31,628 nucleotides of DNA from CAZOLI01 sp964580675 (lineage in GTDB: Bacteria > Planctomycetota > MHYJ01 > CAYXQY01): positions 1-31,628 of the forward strand of contig CAZOLI010000030.1 in NCBI GenBank assembly GCA_964580675.1, in the 5' to 3' direction. Below the pieces are notes generated by a model that was given only the letters and a program-made list of their open reading frames with translations, was not told where the DNA came from and did no database searches. Made by a program: the position numbers and the translations under genes. Shown piece by piece: positions 31,606 through 31,628 of the stretch. Each line of letters begins with the position of its first letter. Positions within the stretch are counted from its first letter, which is position 1.

Positions 31606-31628
31606 ATGAGAAGCCACCGCACGGCAAA
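31606..31628 (+). CDS. Start of a gene cut by the window edge
   Basis: ATG at 31606 preceded by a good ribosome binding site (GAGGAG, 31596-31601, 4-base spacing). Only MRSHRTA is visible, so the product cannot be named. The strong site, unusual in this window, is the main support. Confidence 0.4.

Noticed and set aside
31331..31627. 98-codon open frame on minus at the right end
   Set aside because: Sequence is low in family likeness, crosses an AT-rich promoter-like stretch and is antisense to the gene start at 31606.
1..31628. tRNA or rRNA genes, CRISPR arrays, insertion sequences, att sites
   Set aside because: I scanned intergenic stretches for T-arm-like GTTCGAATCC sequences, regular direct repeats and transposase-like proteins and saw none; a covariance-model search would be needed to exclude small RNAs.

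Overview
The window is a bacterial chromosomal segment with dense, mostly plus-strand genes. Base composition is balanced to slightly GC-rich by eye, and proteins are rich in Glu/Asp. The organism looks like a diderm. There are several Sec signal peptides, a lipobox lipoprotein and a complete inner-membrane set for periplasmic haem attachment (System I cytochrome c maturation). It uses selenium, because selD is itself read through an in-frame UGA. No marker gene places it taxonomically. The secreted TPR, HEAT and beta-rich proteins of unknown function, the weak use of Shine-Dalgarno sites and the DUF4416 gene would fit a Planctomycetota/PVC-like or other deep-branching diderm lineage, but this is inference with low confidence.

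Layout. 52-4006: three secreted proteins of unknown function, two on plus and one convergent. 4244-5939: an orphan HyuB-type hydantoinase/oxoprolinase subunit behind a good promoter. 6101-7141: a HEAT-repeat lipoprotein. 7391-8494: a fold-type I aminotransferase that lacks the usual PLP-binding Asp. 8543-10522: cysS followed closely by a DUF4416 gene. 10546-11502 (minus): thrB, divergent from a secreted TPR protein (11623-12816). 12899-13948: selD with a Sec codon at 12938-12940 and a SECIS-like hairpin. 14000-14986: an aldo/keto reductase. 15301-22535: a nine-gene ccm operon in the order ccmE, ccmF, ccmH-like, CcmI-like, unknown 446-aa protein, ccmA, ccmB, ccmC, ccmD. 22777-24555: recJ behind its own promoter and a leader with three hairpins. 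24708-27144: DUF1122 protein and M3 oligoendopeptidase. 27260-29377 (minus): an alkaline-phosphatase-superfamily protein followed by cysC. 29765-31156: a second, diverged alkaline-phosphatase-superfamily protein. 31606-end: the first codons of another gene.

How the genes work together. The ccm block is the main functional unit. CcmABCD should load haem on CcmE and release it. CcmE carries Cys (CxxxY) in place of the usual haem-binding His, and CcmF with the CcmH-like protein should attach haem to apocytochromes. Two further operon members carry CcmI-like DLE/LDK...G-x-I helical motifs, one of them on an otherwise unrecognised membrane-anchored periplasmic protein. This is the best candidate for something undescribed. 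selD supplies selenophosphate for Sec incorporation, including into itself. The remaining genes are housekeeping (cysS, thrB, recJ) or uncharacterised.
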